Assembly: GCA_019449555.1 (NCBI GenBank)
Contig: JAGRPN010000109.1
Span: 1-38,990, forward strand
Direction: 5' to 3'
DNA: 38,990 bases
Source: Ramlibacter sp.
GTDB taxonomy: Bacteria; Pseudomonadota; Gammaproteobacteria; Burkholderiales; Burkholderiaceae_C
Numbering within the stretch: the stretch's first letter is position 1; every line of letters starts with the position of its first letter. The position numbers and the translations under genes were made by a program. Below the pieces are notes generated by a model. It saw only the letters and a list, made by a program, of their open reading frames with translations, was not told the origin of the DNA and ran no database searches. Below, piece after piece: positions 6,248-14,228 of this stretch.

Positions 6248-7376
6248 GTTGCGCCTCAGGTTCGCGTTCGGCCTGCCACACCAGCATCTTGAGCGTGGCG
6301 ACCGAGCCGGCCACGATGCCGGTCACCGCGATCATCGAGCCGAGCGCCAGCGTGGACAGGCCCGACAGGCCCTGGCCGACGGTGCAGCCGAGCGCGCTGA
6401 CGCCGCCCGCGCCCATGAGCAAGGCGCCTGCGATCTGGTTGCGCAGGTCGGCGAGCGAGGCGAATCCCTCCAGCCGGAACGTGCGCGTCGCGACGGCATG
6501 GGCCGCGGAGCCGGCGATCGTACCGAGCACCAGGGCGATGCCGAACGTGAGGTGCAGCGAACGGTCGGTCCACAGCATCAGCAGTTCCAGCGAGTACGCC
6601 AATGGCCCGACGAAGCTCAGCGACTCGAGCGTTCGCGAGTTGGTCGCGTGGTACACGGTCTCCAGCGTGTCGGGGTTCTCGCCGAAGCCGACATGGCCGG
6701 TGACGTACCAACCTGCGGCCACCACCGCGCCCAGCACGACCGCGCCGGCCCATTGCCGGCGGTTCTGCCGGTAGCGCCGGTCCTTGAACACGAAGACCAG
6801 CAGGCCCGCGGCGACCGCGACTGCGGCTAGCGGCAGTGCCACGCGCGCAGGCAGGCCCGTCGCCCTGGCCAGCGCCATGCCCAGGCCGGCGTCGCTCCAG
6901 CCGAAGGCCGCCAGGTCGATGCGCGCCGGATCGAGCCAGCTGCTGCGCCATTGCGCGAACAGCCCCTTGAGCGTCATGTACGCGGCGATCGCCATGAAGG
7001 TCAGGACCACCAGCGAGCGCACGCTGCCGCCGCCGAGCCGCACCAGGTTGCGATTGGCGCAGCCGCCCGCGATCGTCATGCCCACGCCGAACAGCGCGCC
7101 CCCGACCAGCAGCGAGAGCCAGGGCAGTACCGGCCGCAAGGCGATCGATTTCGCCAGGTCCACCTCGCCCGTGGCGGCCAGCCAGGCCGTGCCCAGCATC
7201 GCCACCGCCAGCGCGAGCATCCAGCTGCGCATGCGCGCCCACGACCCCATGTTGACGATGTCGGAGAGCGCACCCATGGTGCAGAAGTTGGTGCGGGCCG
7301 CCATCAGCCCGAATACGAACGCGAGCGCGAAGCCCGAGGCGACGACGATCAGGCCCAGGTCGGCGTGGCTGCCCAT
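6234..7376 (-). CDS. YeeE/YedE (TsuA-like) sulfur-compound transporter
   Basis: This 380-aa polytopic membrane protein has the three family Cys motifs: NFCTMG near the N-terminus, GGCANRN at about residue 105 and LGCTVGQG near the C-terminus. In the structurally studied homologue TsuA, conserved cysteines in such motifs move thiosulfate across the inner membrane. The length and number of helices agree with the YeeE/YedE family. The ATG at 7376 has a GAGG site upstream. It is the third gene of a tusA-dsrE2-yeeE set, which supports uptake of thiosulfate or another sulfane-sulfur compound and delivery to TusA. Its 3' end overlaps the convergent Cys-rich gene by 14 bp. Confidence 0.88.
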   Translation of the reverse strand: MGSHADLGLIVVASGFALAFVFGLMAARTNFCTMGALSDIVNMGSWARMRSWMLALAVAMLGTAWLAATGEVDLAKSIALRPVLPWLSLLVGGALFGVGMTIAGGCANRNLVRLGGGSVRSLVVLTFMAIAAYMTLKGLFAQWRSSWLDPARIDLAAFGWSDAGLGMALARATGLPARVALPLAAVAVAAGLLVFVFKDRRYRQNRRQWAGAVVLGAVVAAGWYVTGHVGFGENPDTLETVYHATNSRTLESLSFVGPLAYSLELLMLWTDRSLHLTFGIALVLGTIAGSAAHAVATRTFRLEGFASLADLRNQIAGALLMGAGGVSALGCTVGQGLSGLSTLALGSMIAVTGIVAGSVATLKMLVWQAEREPEAQLSPG

Positions 7377-7425
7377 GCGGTAGTCCTCTGCGATGGCGGG
7401 CGGTCGGGCCCGCGGGTCCGCCCGT

Positions 7426-7896
7426 TCAGATGAACAGGCACACGTCGGAGTCGCCGGCGAACTTCAGGAACGTCGCGGCCCCGCCATAGTCGATGCCGTC
7501 GATGAAGTCGTCCTTCGAGAAGTCGAACAGGTCCACCGTCATCTGGCAGGCGATGAATCCCACGTCGGCTTCCTGGCAGGTGGTGCGCAGCTCCTGCAGC
7601 GAAGCCACGCCCTTCTTCTTCATCTTGGCTTTCATCATCGAGGTCGCCATCGCCTCCATGCCGGGCAGCATCGACACGACCACCGGCATGGGCACCGGCA
7701 TCGGCATCGCCGGGTTGGCCAGCGGGCTGATCGCGATGTCCTTGAGGTCCTTGCGCAGCAGCTGGAGACCGTAGAACGTGAAGAACACCTTCACGTCCCA
7801 GCCCAGCGTGGCCGCCGTCGAAGCCAGGATCAGGGGCGGATAAGCCATGTCCAGCGCGCCCTTGGTCGCGATGATGGCCATCTTCTTGCTCGCCAT
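7426..7896 (-). CDS. dsrE2: DsrE2-type sulfur-trafficking protein
   Basis: This 156-aa DsrE/peroxiredoxin-like family protein starts MASKKMAIIATKGALDMAYP and has a Met/Pro/Val-rich middle insertion (AMPMPVPMPVVVSMLPG), typical of the membrane-associated DsrE2 branch. The conserved Cys lies in FIACQMTVDLF, with another at LRTTCQEAD. DsrE2 proteins work next to TusA in cytoplasmic persulfide relay in sulfur oxidisers. An AAGGAGA site precedes the ATG at 7896. It lies between tusA and yeeE with short gaps, so the three are likely one transcript. Confidence 0.88.
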   Translation of the reverse strand: MASKKMAIIATKGALDMAYPPLILASTAATLGWDVKVFFTFYGLQLLRKDLKDIAISPLANPAMPMPVPMPVVVSMLPGMEAMATSMMKAKMKKKGVASLQELRTTCQEADVGFIACQMTVDLFDFSKDDFIDGIDYGGAATFLKFAGDSDVCLFI

Positions 7897-7925
7897 GTGC
7901 GTTTCTCCTTGAGACGTCCGCCCGC

Positions 7926-8153
7926 TCAGCCCTTGCGCAGGAAGAACACGTACTTGCTGTTCTCCGTGGTGGAGGCCAGCAGCGTGTTGCCGGTCTCTTC
8001 CGCGAACGCGGCCATGTCGCACACCGATCCGGGATCGGTGGCGATGACGCGCAGGACCTGGCCGGCGGCCATGCCGCCCAGCGACTTCTTGGTCTTGACG
8101 ATGGGCATCGGGCAGGCCAGGCCCGAGGCGTCGAATTCCTTGTCGAACTGCAT
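7926..8153 (-). CDS. tusA: TusA/SirA-family sulfur carrier protein
   Basis: This 75-aa protein contains the family signature FDASGLACPMPIVKTKKSL, with the catalytic Cys in the CPMP motif. TusA carries a persulfide on this Cys and passes it to DsrE/DsrC-type partners or to tRNA thiolation. A longer in-frame reading to 8261 exists, but the ATG at 8153 has an AGGAGA site at proper distance and gives the usual TusA length. It is the first gene of the tusA-dsrE2-yeeE operon. Association with DsrE2 points to sulfur oxidation rather than housekeeping tRNA modification. Confidence 0.93.
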   Translation of the reverse strand: MQFDKEFDASGLACPMPIVKTKKSLGGMAAGQVLRVIATDPGSVCDMAAFAEETGNTLLASTTENSKYVFFLRKG

Positions 8154-8453
8154 GCATGTCTCCTGTGCAGGGCCCGATCCCGTGCGGGCCCGAGAAGACG
8201 TATTAGCGGAGATGCGCGCCTTGGCGTCTATCACCGGGATGGGGAGTGGGGCATAGCCCATGCGGGTAGTGCGGGCAACAGCAGTCCGTGCTCGCGAATT
8301 TCAAACGAGGCCCGGCCCGGCGTCGTTCAGCGAACGGTGCAGCTCAGCCGGGCACCGTTGCTGCGCAGCGGCGCTCCCGTGAACATGGGATGGGCAGGGC
8401 CGCAGACGGCGAGCACGATCGGGCTTCGCCCGCACGCAAACAGGAGACAGAAA
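8154..8453. other. Divergent intergenic region without a recognised gene
   Basis: This 300-bp gap separates tusA (minus) from the exported protein at 8454 (plus), so it must carry both promoters. I see GC-rich imperfect repeats (GCCCGG near 8311 and 8358) but no clear sigma-70 promoter, RNA gene or convincing small ORF. Confidence 0.4.
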
Positions 8454-8816
8454 ATGTCGCGCGACTTCGTATCCGCGCTCGCCTTCACCGCGGTCGTCGT
8501 GGCGGCCAGCGTCGCCGCCGTGCTTGTGTCCCGCAACGCGTTGGCCGACGAGATCGCGACAGGCTCGGATGCCGGCATTCCGGCGGCGACGGCGGGTGCG
8601 ACCCGGTCGCGCCTTGGCCCGCTGACGGTGGATGACCTGAAGCACGACTACCTGATGTGCGAGCGTGCAGTAACGCAGGCCGGGCTGGACTTGGCAACGC
8701 TTGCAGCGTGTTCGGCGCTCTACGAAGAGCTTTACGGGCGCGTTTTCGGGGGCGACCTGGAGGCTTTCACCGCTTGGCTGCGCGGCGCGTGGTCCGAAAA
8801 CGCGGATCTTGAATGA
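8454..8816 (+). CDS. Hypothetical protein with N-terminal signal anchor or signal peptide
   Basis: The ATG at 8454 has an AGGAGA site 8 bp upstream, which is why I prefer it to a longer in-frame start. The 120-aa product begins MSRDFVSALAFTAVVVAASV, a hydrophobic segment with an ALA-DE site that could be cut by signal peptidase. The remaining 90 residues form a predicted helical domain with two cysteines (YLMCERAV and LAACSALY) that could make a periplasmic disulfide. I do not recognise the family. It is followed by another small gene on the same strand. Confidence 0.6.
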   Translation: MSRDFVSALAFTAVVVAASVAAVLVSRNALADEIATGSDAGIPAATAGATRSRLGPLTVDDLKHDYLMCERAVTQAGLDLATLAACSALYEELYGRVFGGDLEAFTAWLRGAWSENADLE

Positions 8817-8952
8817 GCACGCGGCCACCCCGGCGCCGGCAGGGGGTGGCCAGCCGCATAACGGTCGAGCTGCCCGATTTCCACCGTGCCAATGGACAAT
8901 GGCCCCAAAACCCGGCAAAGTGCGGGCACTCCCAGCTCGACGGACGCCCACG

Positions 8953-9240
8953 ATGCTCAAGATGCTCAAGCGATTGGCCGGTCTCGAACCGGAACCCGCC
9001 CAGCGGGTGAAGCGCGTCGCGGCCCCGAAGCGGCGCATCCGGGACTATTCCGGTCCGCTGCCCCTGCCGGAAGTGACCGAAGGCAGCGAGCCCACGGATT
9101 GGGATCTGTGGGAAGACTCGGTCAACAGCCAGATGCAAGGCCTCAGCGCGTCCCCGAAGAAGAGCTACGCGGACACGGTTCCCAGCGAACTGGACGGACT
9201 CGATCCGTTTTCAAGGGTCAGCAAGAACAGCGACCTCTGA
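8953..9240 (+). CDS. Hypothetical 95-aa soluble protein
   Basis: The product begins MLKMLKRLAGLEPEPAQRVK, with an amphipathic basic helix and then an acidic, probably disordered C-terminal half (EPTDWDLWEDS). There is no signal peptide and no cysteine. The ATG at 8953 or the one at 8962 could be used; neither has a strong ribosome site. It may be a small regulatory or membrane-surface protein, but nothing identifies a family. Coding bias matches the neighbours. Confidence 0.45.
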   Translation: MLKMLKRLAGLEPEPAQRVKRVAAPKRRIRDYSGPLPLPEVTEGSEPTDWDLWEDSVNSQMQGLSASPKKSYADTVPSELDGLDPFSRVSKNSDL

Positions 9241-9241
9241 T

Positions 9242-9264
9242 CGGCGCCGGCGGCAGCGGCGCCG
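9242..9264. terminator. GC-rich hairpin between convergent genes
   Basis: CGGCGCC and GGCGCCG form a perfect 7-bp stem with a 9-nt loop, located between the stops of the genes ending at 9240 (plus) and 9270 (minus). There is no T-run, so it would be a weak or Rho-assisted terminator at best. Confidence 0.3.
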
Positions 9265-9269
9265 CGAGT

Positions 9270-9887
9270 TCACTGGCGCGTGAGCGACGTGCCGGCGTTC
9301 CTGACGGAGTCGCCGACCCTGTAGCCGGGGTCCTGCTCGAAAGCAAACTCCTTGTGCGTGCCGTTCTGGTAGGTCACCCCGACGGTCCACACCTTCTTCG
9401 TATTCACCTTTTCTTCGATCTTCTTGCCGGCGTAAGCGCCGCCCACCGCACCGGCGATCGTGGCGAGGTCCTTGCCCCTGCCGCTGCCGATCTGGTGGCC
9501 CAGCACGGCGCCACCGACGCCGCCCGCGATGAGGCCCACAGGGCCGCCCGTGCCGGCCTCCTCCTTCATGGAAACCGCGGTCACCTTGCCGCAGTCCGGG
9601 CAGGCCACGGGAACCGGCACGGGCGCGGCCGCAGGCGCAGGCGCCACGGCGACTTTTGCTTTGGCCGCCGCGATGGCCGCGTCGTATTCGGCCTTGGCAT
9701 CCCGGCGGCACTGCAGGCGGGCGCTGGACGTGGCCTCGTCGTTGCACAGGTTCTTGTCGGATGCATAGCGGGTCTGCGCCGCCTTTGTCTCGGCCGCGAG
9801 CTGCGCCCTGGGCGAGGCGGGAGCCTGGGCCTGCGCGCCCATGGCGAAGATGAGACCGCTGGCAGCGGCGACGAGGAAGTTCTTCAT
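9270..9887 (-). CDS. Exported glycine-zipper (2TM) envelope protein
   Basis: This 205-aa protein has a clear signal peptide (MKNFLVAAASGLIFAMGAQA) starting at the ATG at 9887. A charged helical segment with two cysteines follows, then an Ala/Pro/Val linker, a CPDCG pair, and a glycine-zipper stretch (GLIAGGVGGAVLGHQIGSG and IAGAVGGAYAGKKI). The C-terminal domain resembles the SlyB/17-kDa antigen type of outer membrane proteins. It lacks a lipobox, so it is probably periplasmic or outer-membrane embedded rather than a lipoprotein. A longer in-frame reading to 9974 has no support. A palindromic repeat lies 27 bp upstream of its start. Confidence 0.75.
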   Translation of the reverse strand: MKNFLVAAASGLIFAMGAQAQAPASPRAQLAAETKAAQTRYASDKNLCNDEATSSARLQCRRDAKAEYDAAIAAAKAKVAVAPAPAAAPVPVPVACPDCGKVTAVSMKEEAGTGGPVGLIAGGVGGAVLGHQIGSGRGKDLATIAGAVGGAYAGKKIEEKVNTKKVWTVGVTYQNGTHKEFAFEQDPGYRVGDSVRNAGTSLTRQ

Positions 9888-9913
9888 GACAATCTCCGAG
9901 TGATTGCCATGAG

Positions 9914-9942
9914 TATTAGCACAGCAATTGCAGCGCGACAAG
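9914..9942. repeat. Short repeat, copy 1, upstream of the glycine-zipper gene
   Basis: This 29-bp sequence with core AGCACAGCAATTGC matches 26 of 29 bases at 13395-13423. It contains the palindrome GCAATTGC. On the minus strand it also has the shape of a promoter (TTGTCG, 17-bp gap, TAATAC) directed at the gene starting at 9887. It could be an operator/promoter or a small dispersed repeat. Confidence 0.4.
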
Positions 9943-10039
9943 CATGCGGCAGGCCTGGTGAGTCCAAAAAGCAATCACGGTTGGACCTTCGTGGTTCCGC
10001 CGCCACTGAGCCCGCGCCGCGTGCGTGGCCCTATCGGGA

Positions 10040-10429
10040 TCAGCGTGCCGGACCGCCCAGGATCGTGCTGGCTTTCACTCGCACCGCCCGTTTCTGGAAA
10101 TACGCCGAGCCGCTGTCTTCTGCGTTCATGGCGCGCACTTCCAGGCGAGCGGCCTTGTACTCGGATCTTGCTTGTTCGGATGTATGAGGGGTCTTGAGCA
10201 CAACCGGCTGGTTGTGCTGCATGGCCCACTCGCTGGAGCCGGTCCCCATGAGTTCGGTTTTCCCCATGAGTTCAGCTACTTCGGCTCGGCTGAGGGTGCC
10301 GACGAATGTCGTGGTGTATTCGGCGATGCTCTCAGCATAGGCGTTCGTGGGCGAAACGAGCGCCACCGCAATGGCTGCTGCGGCGGCCGCGGTGCTGACA
10401 GCGTAGAAAGCCTCGGCGTTGTGATTCAT
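10040..10429 (-). CDS. Small exported protein, weak resemblance to DUF4148-type proteins
   Basis: The ATG at 10429 has an AAGGAGTTACC ribosome site. The 129-aa product has a signal peptide (MNHNAEAFYAVSTAAAAAA ... NAYA) and a mature part with LSRAEVAELMGKTELMGTGS, similar in style to the LTRAQV-type segments of DUF4148 periplasmic proteins common in Burkholderiales. The family call is tentative. There is no cysteine and no catalytic motif. It is followed upstream by a two-component pair on the same strand, but a terminator-like hairpin (10631-10650) lies between them. Confidence 0.6.
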   Translation of the reverse strand: MNHNAEAFYAVSTAAAAAAIAVALVSPTNAYAESIAEYTTTFVGTLSRAEVAELMGKTELMGTGSSEWAMQHNQPVVLKTPHTSEQARSEYKAARLEVRAMNAEDSGSAYFQKRAVRVKASTILGGPAR

Positions 10430-10602
10430 GGTAACTCCTTGAGCCGCTTGCACAAAGAACCACGGCGAGCTTTGCTCAGTACCCGTCTGTCCTGCCTCTG
10501 GTGAGTCGTTGGTTTTTCGCGGCCCCGAAAATGTCGATGCGGCGCCAAACGTTGTCCAACGAATCGTGCAATCAGTCTATGCGTGGCCGGACGAATGAGG
10601 GC

Positions 10603-10650
10603 TCGGGGAGCGTCCCCGATCACGTCTCAGGAAAACCCCTATTTCAGGGG
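10603..10650 (-). terminator. Tandem hairpins, likely Rho-independent terminator of the MASE1 sensor-regulator operon
   Basis: Reading the minus strand past the regulator stop at 10674, CCCCT-GAAAT-AGGGG is followed immediately by TTTTC (10631-10650), the form of an intrinsic terminator. A second perfect 7-bp hairpin, TCGGGGA-GCG-TCCCCGA, follows at 10603-10619. Confidence 0.6.
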
Positions 10651-10673
10651 CGGTGTACCCACTTGCAGCGAAG

Positions 10674-11342
10674 TTACCGCTCGTCGAGCCACTTCGAGGC
10701 AAAGCGAACCAGGTCAGCGCCTGATTTCAACTGCAACTTTTCCTTCAGGCCGGCGCGGTGCGCCTCGATCGTCTTGATGCTGCGATTGAGTTTTTCGCTG
10801 ATCTGCCGCGTGCTGAAGCCCAGCCCGAGCAGGTGCAGGATCTCGAACTCGCGTGCGCTCAGGCCGGCGATGGGGCTGTCAGGCGAACCACTGCGTGAAG
10901 CCATTTGTTGCGCCAACCGCAGGTGCATCGCCGCACTGAGGTAAATGCCCCCCGACAGGACCGTGCGCACCGCCAGCAGGATATTGGCGGTGGCTTCATG
11001 CTTCATCAGATACCCCTTGGCGCCGGCACGCAGGGCACGTTCCGCAAAGATCGACTCGTCGTGCAGGCTCATGGCCAGTATGGCCAGGTCCGGGTAGCGG
11101 CGACGCATGAGCTTGATGAGGTCCAGCCCCGATTCGCCGTTGAGCGTGATATCGACGATGGCGAGGGCCGCGTCGCACTTCGCCAAGGTTGCCATCGCCT
11201 CTTCGGCATTGCCCGCTTCGCAACACAAATGCAGATCCGCCTGTGCGTTGAGGAACAGTGCCATGCCTTCCCGCACGATGGGGTGGTCGTCCACCATCAG
11301 GATCCGGGCTTTCTCCATCCTGAGCACCGGGTCGCCGCTCAA
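10674..11342 (-). CDS. NarL/FixJ-family response regulator
   Basis: This 222-aa protein has an N-terminal receiver domain (ILMVDDHPIVREGM, phosphoacceptor Asp in AIVDITLNG, Lys in GAKGYLMK) and a C-terminal LuxR helix-turn-helix (LSAREFEILHLLGLGFSTRQ, then LNRSIKTIEAHR). It should bind DNA when phosphorylated by the adjacent sensor. The preferred start is a TTG at 11342: its first bases overlap the kinase stop (TTGA), and GGAGG lies at a good distance. An ATG at 11318 is an alternative with a poorly spaced ribosome site. Target genes are not evident. Confidence 0.9.
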   Translation of the reverse strand: MSGDPVLRMEKARILMVDDHPIVREGMALFLNAQADLHLCCEAGNAEEAMATLAKCDAALAIVDITLNGESGLDLIKLMRRRYPDLAILAMSLHDESIFAERALRAGAKGYLMKHEATANILLAVRTVLSGGIYLSAAMHLRLAQQMASRSGSPDSPIAGLSAREFEILHLLGLGFSTRQISEKLNRSIKTIEAHRAGLKEKLQLKSGADLVRFASKWLDER

Positions 11343-12967
11343 GGTTGCGCCTCCGCATCGGGATACGTGACGGACACGGTTGTGCCGCGCGGAAAGTTGT
11401 CCGAAACTTGCAGCATGCCGCCCAGCAGGCTTGCCCGGTATCGCATGCTGTACATACCCATCCCTGTATCGGCGCCGGCGCGAAAGCCAATGCCATCATC
11501 GCTCAGGGTGAGACGGTGCTGACCGTCGACGCGAGCCAGATCGATCCGTATCAGGCCCGCTTGACTGTATTTGACTGCGTTGTTGACCGCTTCCTGCGCG
11601 ATGCGGTACAGATTGATTGCGACCAGCGGATCGTGCACCTGTACCTGACGACCGACGCAGACGACGCATTTGATTGTCTTGAGAGAGCTGGTATCTTCAG
11701 CCAGGCGTTCCAGCGCCGCAATCAGGCCGCCATGCTCCAAAGCCACCGGGTACAGGCCGCGGGCAGCGGTTCGGTTCATGGCGGCGGCGTCGCCGATGAG
11801 TTCCCCGATCCTGCGGGCAGCATCGGCTTCGGGCAGTGCGCGATCGATGAGCTTCTGCCGCAAGCTTTCACAAAGGAGCGAGAGACTGGTCAGGTGCTGT
11901 CCGAGGCCGTCGTGCAGCTCGGACCCGATCGCGCGCCGCTGCTCTTCACTCACGCGAATCAGCGCGATTTCCAGGTTACGGCGTTCGGCCATCTCCGTGT
12001 GCAGGTCGGAATTGGCCGCAAGCAGATCCCGAGTGCGCTCCGCCACACGTTGTTCCAGTTTCTCGTGTGAACGTCTGAGCTGTGCCTGCGCGTGCTGCTG
12101 TTCGGCAATCGACGCTGCGAGCACGAGCCCGGTGACCGCAACGATGATCGAAAAGGTGCACCACTGAACGACATCGTAAAAGGAGTCTCCGCTCATGAAG
12201 GGCCCGTTGCCTCGCGATGCGCCCCAAACAACCATGACAGCTGACACGAGAGTGACCAGGCTGGCCCCTGGTTGCCGAAAGCGCAGAGAGCCCCAGATCA
12301 CGAAGGGGAATACAGCCATCGGTGCGGCGTCGTATCGGTTGGGAGCGAGTTCCGGGAGGCCGAATATCCTCACAGTGACGATCACGAGCAACGCCAGCAG
12401 GCACGAGGCCTCCGCGACTTTCCCGGGCGAAGGTGCGCGCAGGGGCTCTCTCATCCACAACAACAATGGCGGAGCCACCACCAGCATGCCCATCATGTCC
12501 CCCAACCACCATTTCACCCACGCAGTGGCGTAGTTTTGCGGGGCCACGGTTCCGATTCCAGCCAACGTTGCCACGCCAACGAAAGCGCTAATCATCGTGG
12601 CGAAAAAGGCCGCCAGGACAATCAGTGCCAGGACATCCCGTCTGGTTCGCAGGCCGACATCGAATCCGGGAAATCGGGCCAACAGCCATGCGCCGCCCAA
12701 CGCTTCCAGAGTGTTGCCCGCCGCAATGCTGCAAGCTGCAACCAGCGGTACGCCAGTTCCTGCATTGGCCAGAAAAGCGCCCAGCGCCACGGCGAACGCC
12801 ATGCGCCAGCCATAGAGCAACAGGGCCGCGAGCGCAATTCCGCTGGGGGCCCATGCCAGGGTCACGGTGTTGCCGACAACGGCGTGCGCCAGTCCCGCTT
12901 CCGCGGCAGCAACGTAAAGCGCCGTGATGCCAATGAAGAGGCCAACAAAAGACGGCGTCCATTTCAT
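11339..12967 (-). CDS. MASE1-domain sensor histidine kinase (NarX-type transmitter)
   Basis: This is a 542-aa protein. Residues 1-290 form about eight membrane helices of MASE1 type (MKWTPSFVGLFIGITALYVA, then NTVTLAWAPSGIALAALLLY and the WVKWWLGDMMGMLVVAP segment). A coiled linker with EKLEQRVAERTRDLL leads to a HisKA_3 transmitter (EEQRRAIGSELHDGLGQHL, phospho-His in ELHDG) and an HATPase domain with LSDDGIGF and GMGMYSM. The reading frame extends to a TTG at 13060, but the ATG at 12967 has an AGGA site and begins just before the first helix. The pairing with the overlapping response regulator is clear. MASE1 ligands are generally unknown. Confidence 0.88.
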   Translation of the reverse strand: MKWTPSFVGLFIGITALYVAAAEAGLAHAVVGNTVTLAWAPSGIALAALLLYGWRMAFAVALGAFLANAGTGVPLVAACSIAAGNTLEALGGAWLLARFPGFDVGLRTRRDVLALIVLAAFFATMISAFVGVATLAGIGTVAPQNYATAWVKWWLGDMMGMLVVAPPLLLWMREPLRAPSPGKVAEASCLLALLVIVTVRIFGLPELAPNRYDAAPMAVFPFVIWGSLRFRQPGASLVTLVSAVMVVWGASRGNGPFMSGDSFYDVVQWCTFSIIVAVTGLVLAASIAEQQHAQAQLRRSHEKLEQRVAERTRDLLAANSDLHTEMAERRNLEIALIRVSEEQRRAIGSELHDGLGQHLTSLSLLCESLRQKLIDRALPEADAARRIGELIGDAAAMNRTAARGLYPVALEHGGLIAALERLAEDTSSLKTIKCVVCVGRQVQVHDPLVAINLYRIAQEAVNNAVKYSQAGLIRIDLARVDGQHRLTLSDDGIGFRAGADTGMGMYSMRYRASLLGGMLQVSDNFPRGTTVSVTYPDAEAQP

Positions 12968-13235
12968 GTCGATCCTGGACGCGCCAACGAGCGTGTGCGC
13001 TGGTCTTTTTGCGATCACATCGGATTGATCGATTGGGATCTCTCGTTGGAAACGATACAAGCCATTATGGTGGCCGTCCGTTTACAGACCTACTCAGCCG
13101 TCACGCAACCAGCTCTGTCGCAGTTCTGACAGTCGAAAGCCGGGCTGCCCCAAGGCCGGCCAGCGCGGTGATCTGCCGCGGCTCTGGGCCCCCGCGGCGT
13201 TTTCAAAGTAGCAAGCAGCTCAAAGGAGAAGAAAC

Positions 13236-13337
13236 GTGAAACGCTACTTTGCATCCGCTCTCGCCATTGCCTCCAAGAGCGCCGCCGCCATCGCGGTTGC
13301 GGCAGTCGGCGCAGGCAACGCCGAGAGTCAACCGTGA
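13236..13337 (+). CDS. Tiny ORF resembling the signal peptide of an exported protein (possible remnant)
   Basis: A GTG at 13236 follows a strong AAAGGAGAAGAAAC ribosome site. It encodes 33 residues (VKRYFASALAIASKSAAAIA...), with the look of a signal peptide, ending abruptly after NAESQP. The style resembles the leader of the exported protein at 10040-10429. A real short peptide or the 5' remnant of a degraded gene are both possible. Downstream bases show no continuing frame that I can support. Confidence 0.35.
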   Translation: MKRYFASALAIASKSAAAIAVAAVGAGNAESQP

Positions 13338-13691
13338 CTAAGTCACCCCGCATCCCATTGCTGCGCCGGTTTCGCACTCTCGCATCAATGAGGGTATCAG
13401 CACAGCAATTGCCGTGCGACAAGAACTCGACGGAAAGCACGCATGAGTTGCCGCTCAGCTAAGTTACGTAGGTTGTATTTAGTCACTACCCACTTTTCGC
13501 GGACCTCCCGCCTGCCTGCCGCACCGGCCGGGCACGCGGGCCTTTTCGCTGGAGCGGATGGGCTGGGCACTCCTCGCGTTGCATGAGGTAACCGCCTCGA
13601 GCGATTGTTGGGGCTCGCGTGAAAAGCCAGACTGCGCTTCATGGTTCGCACGGCGCTATTGATGCGCGACGCACATTTCCACGGAGCTCAT
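13338..13691. other. Intergenic region with a palindromic repeat, no supported gene
   Basis: This 354-bp stretch holds the second copy of the AGCACAGCAATTGC repeat (13395-13423) and a locally more AT-rich patch near 13455-13490 (TAAGTTACGTAGGTTGTATTTAG) that could contain a promoter. Translations in both strands look random. Together with the tiny ORF just before it, it may be a decayed locus. Confidence 0.4.
13395..13423. repeat. Short repeat, copy 2
   Basis: This differs at 3 of 29 positions from 9914-9942. Here the symmetry is extended: GCAC-A-GCAATTGC-C-GTGC is palindromic except for one base pair. It lies in a gene-poor stretch with no obvious downstream minus-strand gene. Confidence 0.45.
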
Positions 13692-13919
13692 ATGAACGGC
13701 CTCACTCAGCGCGCACAAATTTTCGATGGCTTCAAAGCTTCTGGCAACGTCCTGGAGTCGAGGTCTCTCATTCATGACACCCAATCGGCTTCCCAAGCCG
13801 AGCTGGCCGAGGCGCGCCGTCTCTGGCGGGCGATTCATGCCCCCGGATTGAGAGCTACCGAGCGACTTGTGGCGTATGCGCGTTGGCGCGCAATGTCGAG
13901 CAGGATGAACCATGGCTGA
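13692..13919 (+). CDS. Hypothetical 75-aa soluble protein
   Basis: The ATG at 13692 has a GGAG site 7 bp upstream. An in-frame ATG at 13641 has none. The product (MNGLTQRAQIFDGFKASGNV...) is predicted helical, with Arg/Ala-rich segments and no cysteine or signal peptide. Its end overlaps the next gene by 8 bp, which supports both being expressed together. No family is recognised. The pair sits beside a sensor-regulator operon on the other strand. Confidence 0.5.
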   Translation: MNGLTQRAQIFDGFKASGNVLESRSLIHDTQSASQAELAEARRLWRAIHAPGLRATERLVAYARWRAMSSRMNHG

Positions 13920-14223
13920 TTTCGAGCGCTGGATGGATGGGCTGCCCAGCGGCAGTGCAACGAGCAACGCGATCGATGTCGTAGCCGGGCTGACCGAGCA
14001 GGCCGAGCGCATCGCTGGCAACGGTGAAAGCGAACTGGCGATGTCACGAGCTCTCGGCGCCACCTTCGCGTACATGGTCGCGTACCTCCACCATCTGACT
14101 GTCGATCGCCGGGAGCCGCGTGACGCCCTGGCGAAAGCCGCAGCTGGTCTGCCAGAACTGGGGACTGCCGAACTGGATTTCCTTCACGCGGCTTTCAGGA
14201 CCCTTGTGCCGCGCACGATGTAG
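13912..14223 (+). CDS. Hypothetical 103-aa soluble protein
   Basis: The ATG at 13912 overlaps the upstream gene. The product (MADFERWMDGLPSGSATSNA...) is probably all-helical, with a hydrophobic helix around ALGATFAYMVAYLHHL that is too polar to be a firm membrane segment. There is no known motif. Its stop lies 5 bp from the convergent sensor kinase stop. Coding support comes from the overlap arrangement and sensible composition only. Confidence 0.5.
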   Translation: MADFERWMDGLPSGSATSNAIDVVAGLTEQAERIAGNGESELAMSRALGATFAYMVAYLHHLTVDRREPRDALAKAAAGLPELGTAELDFLHAAFRTLVPRTM

Positions 14224-14228
14224 CAAAG

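Noticed and set aside
13397-13651. 84-aa minus-strand ORF in the gene-poor stretch
   Set aside because: It has no ribosome site and random-looking, Arg/Pro-rich composition. It crosses the repeat at 13395-13423.
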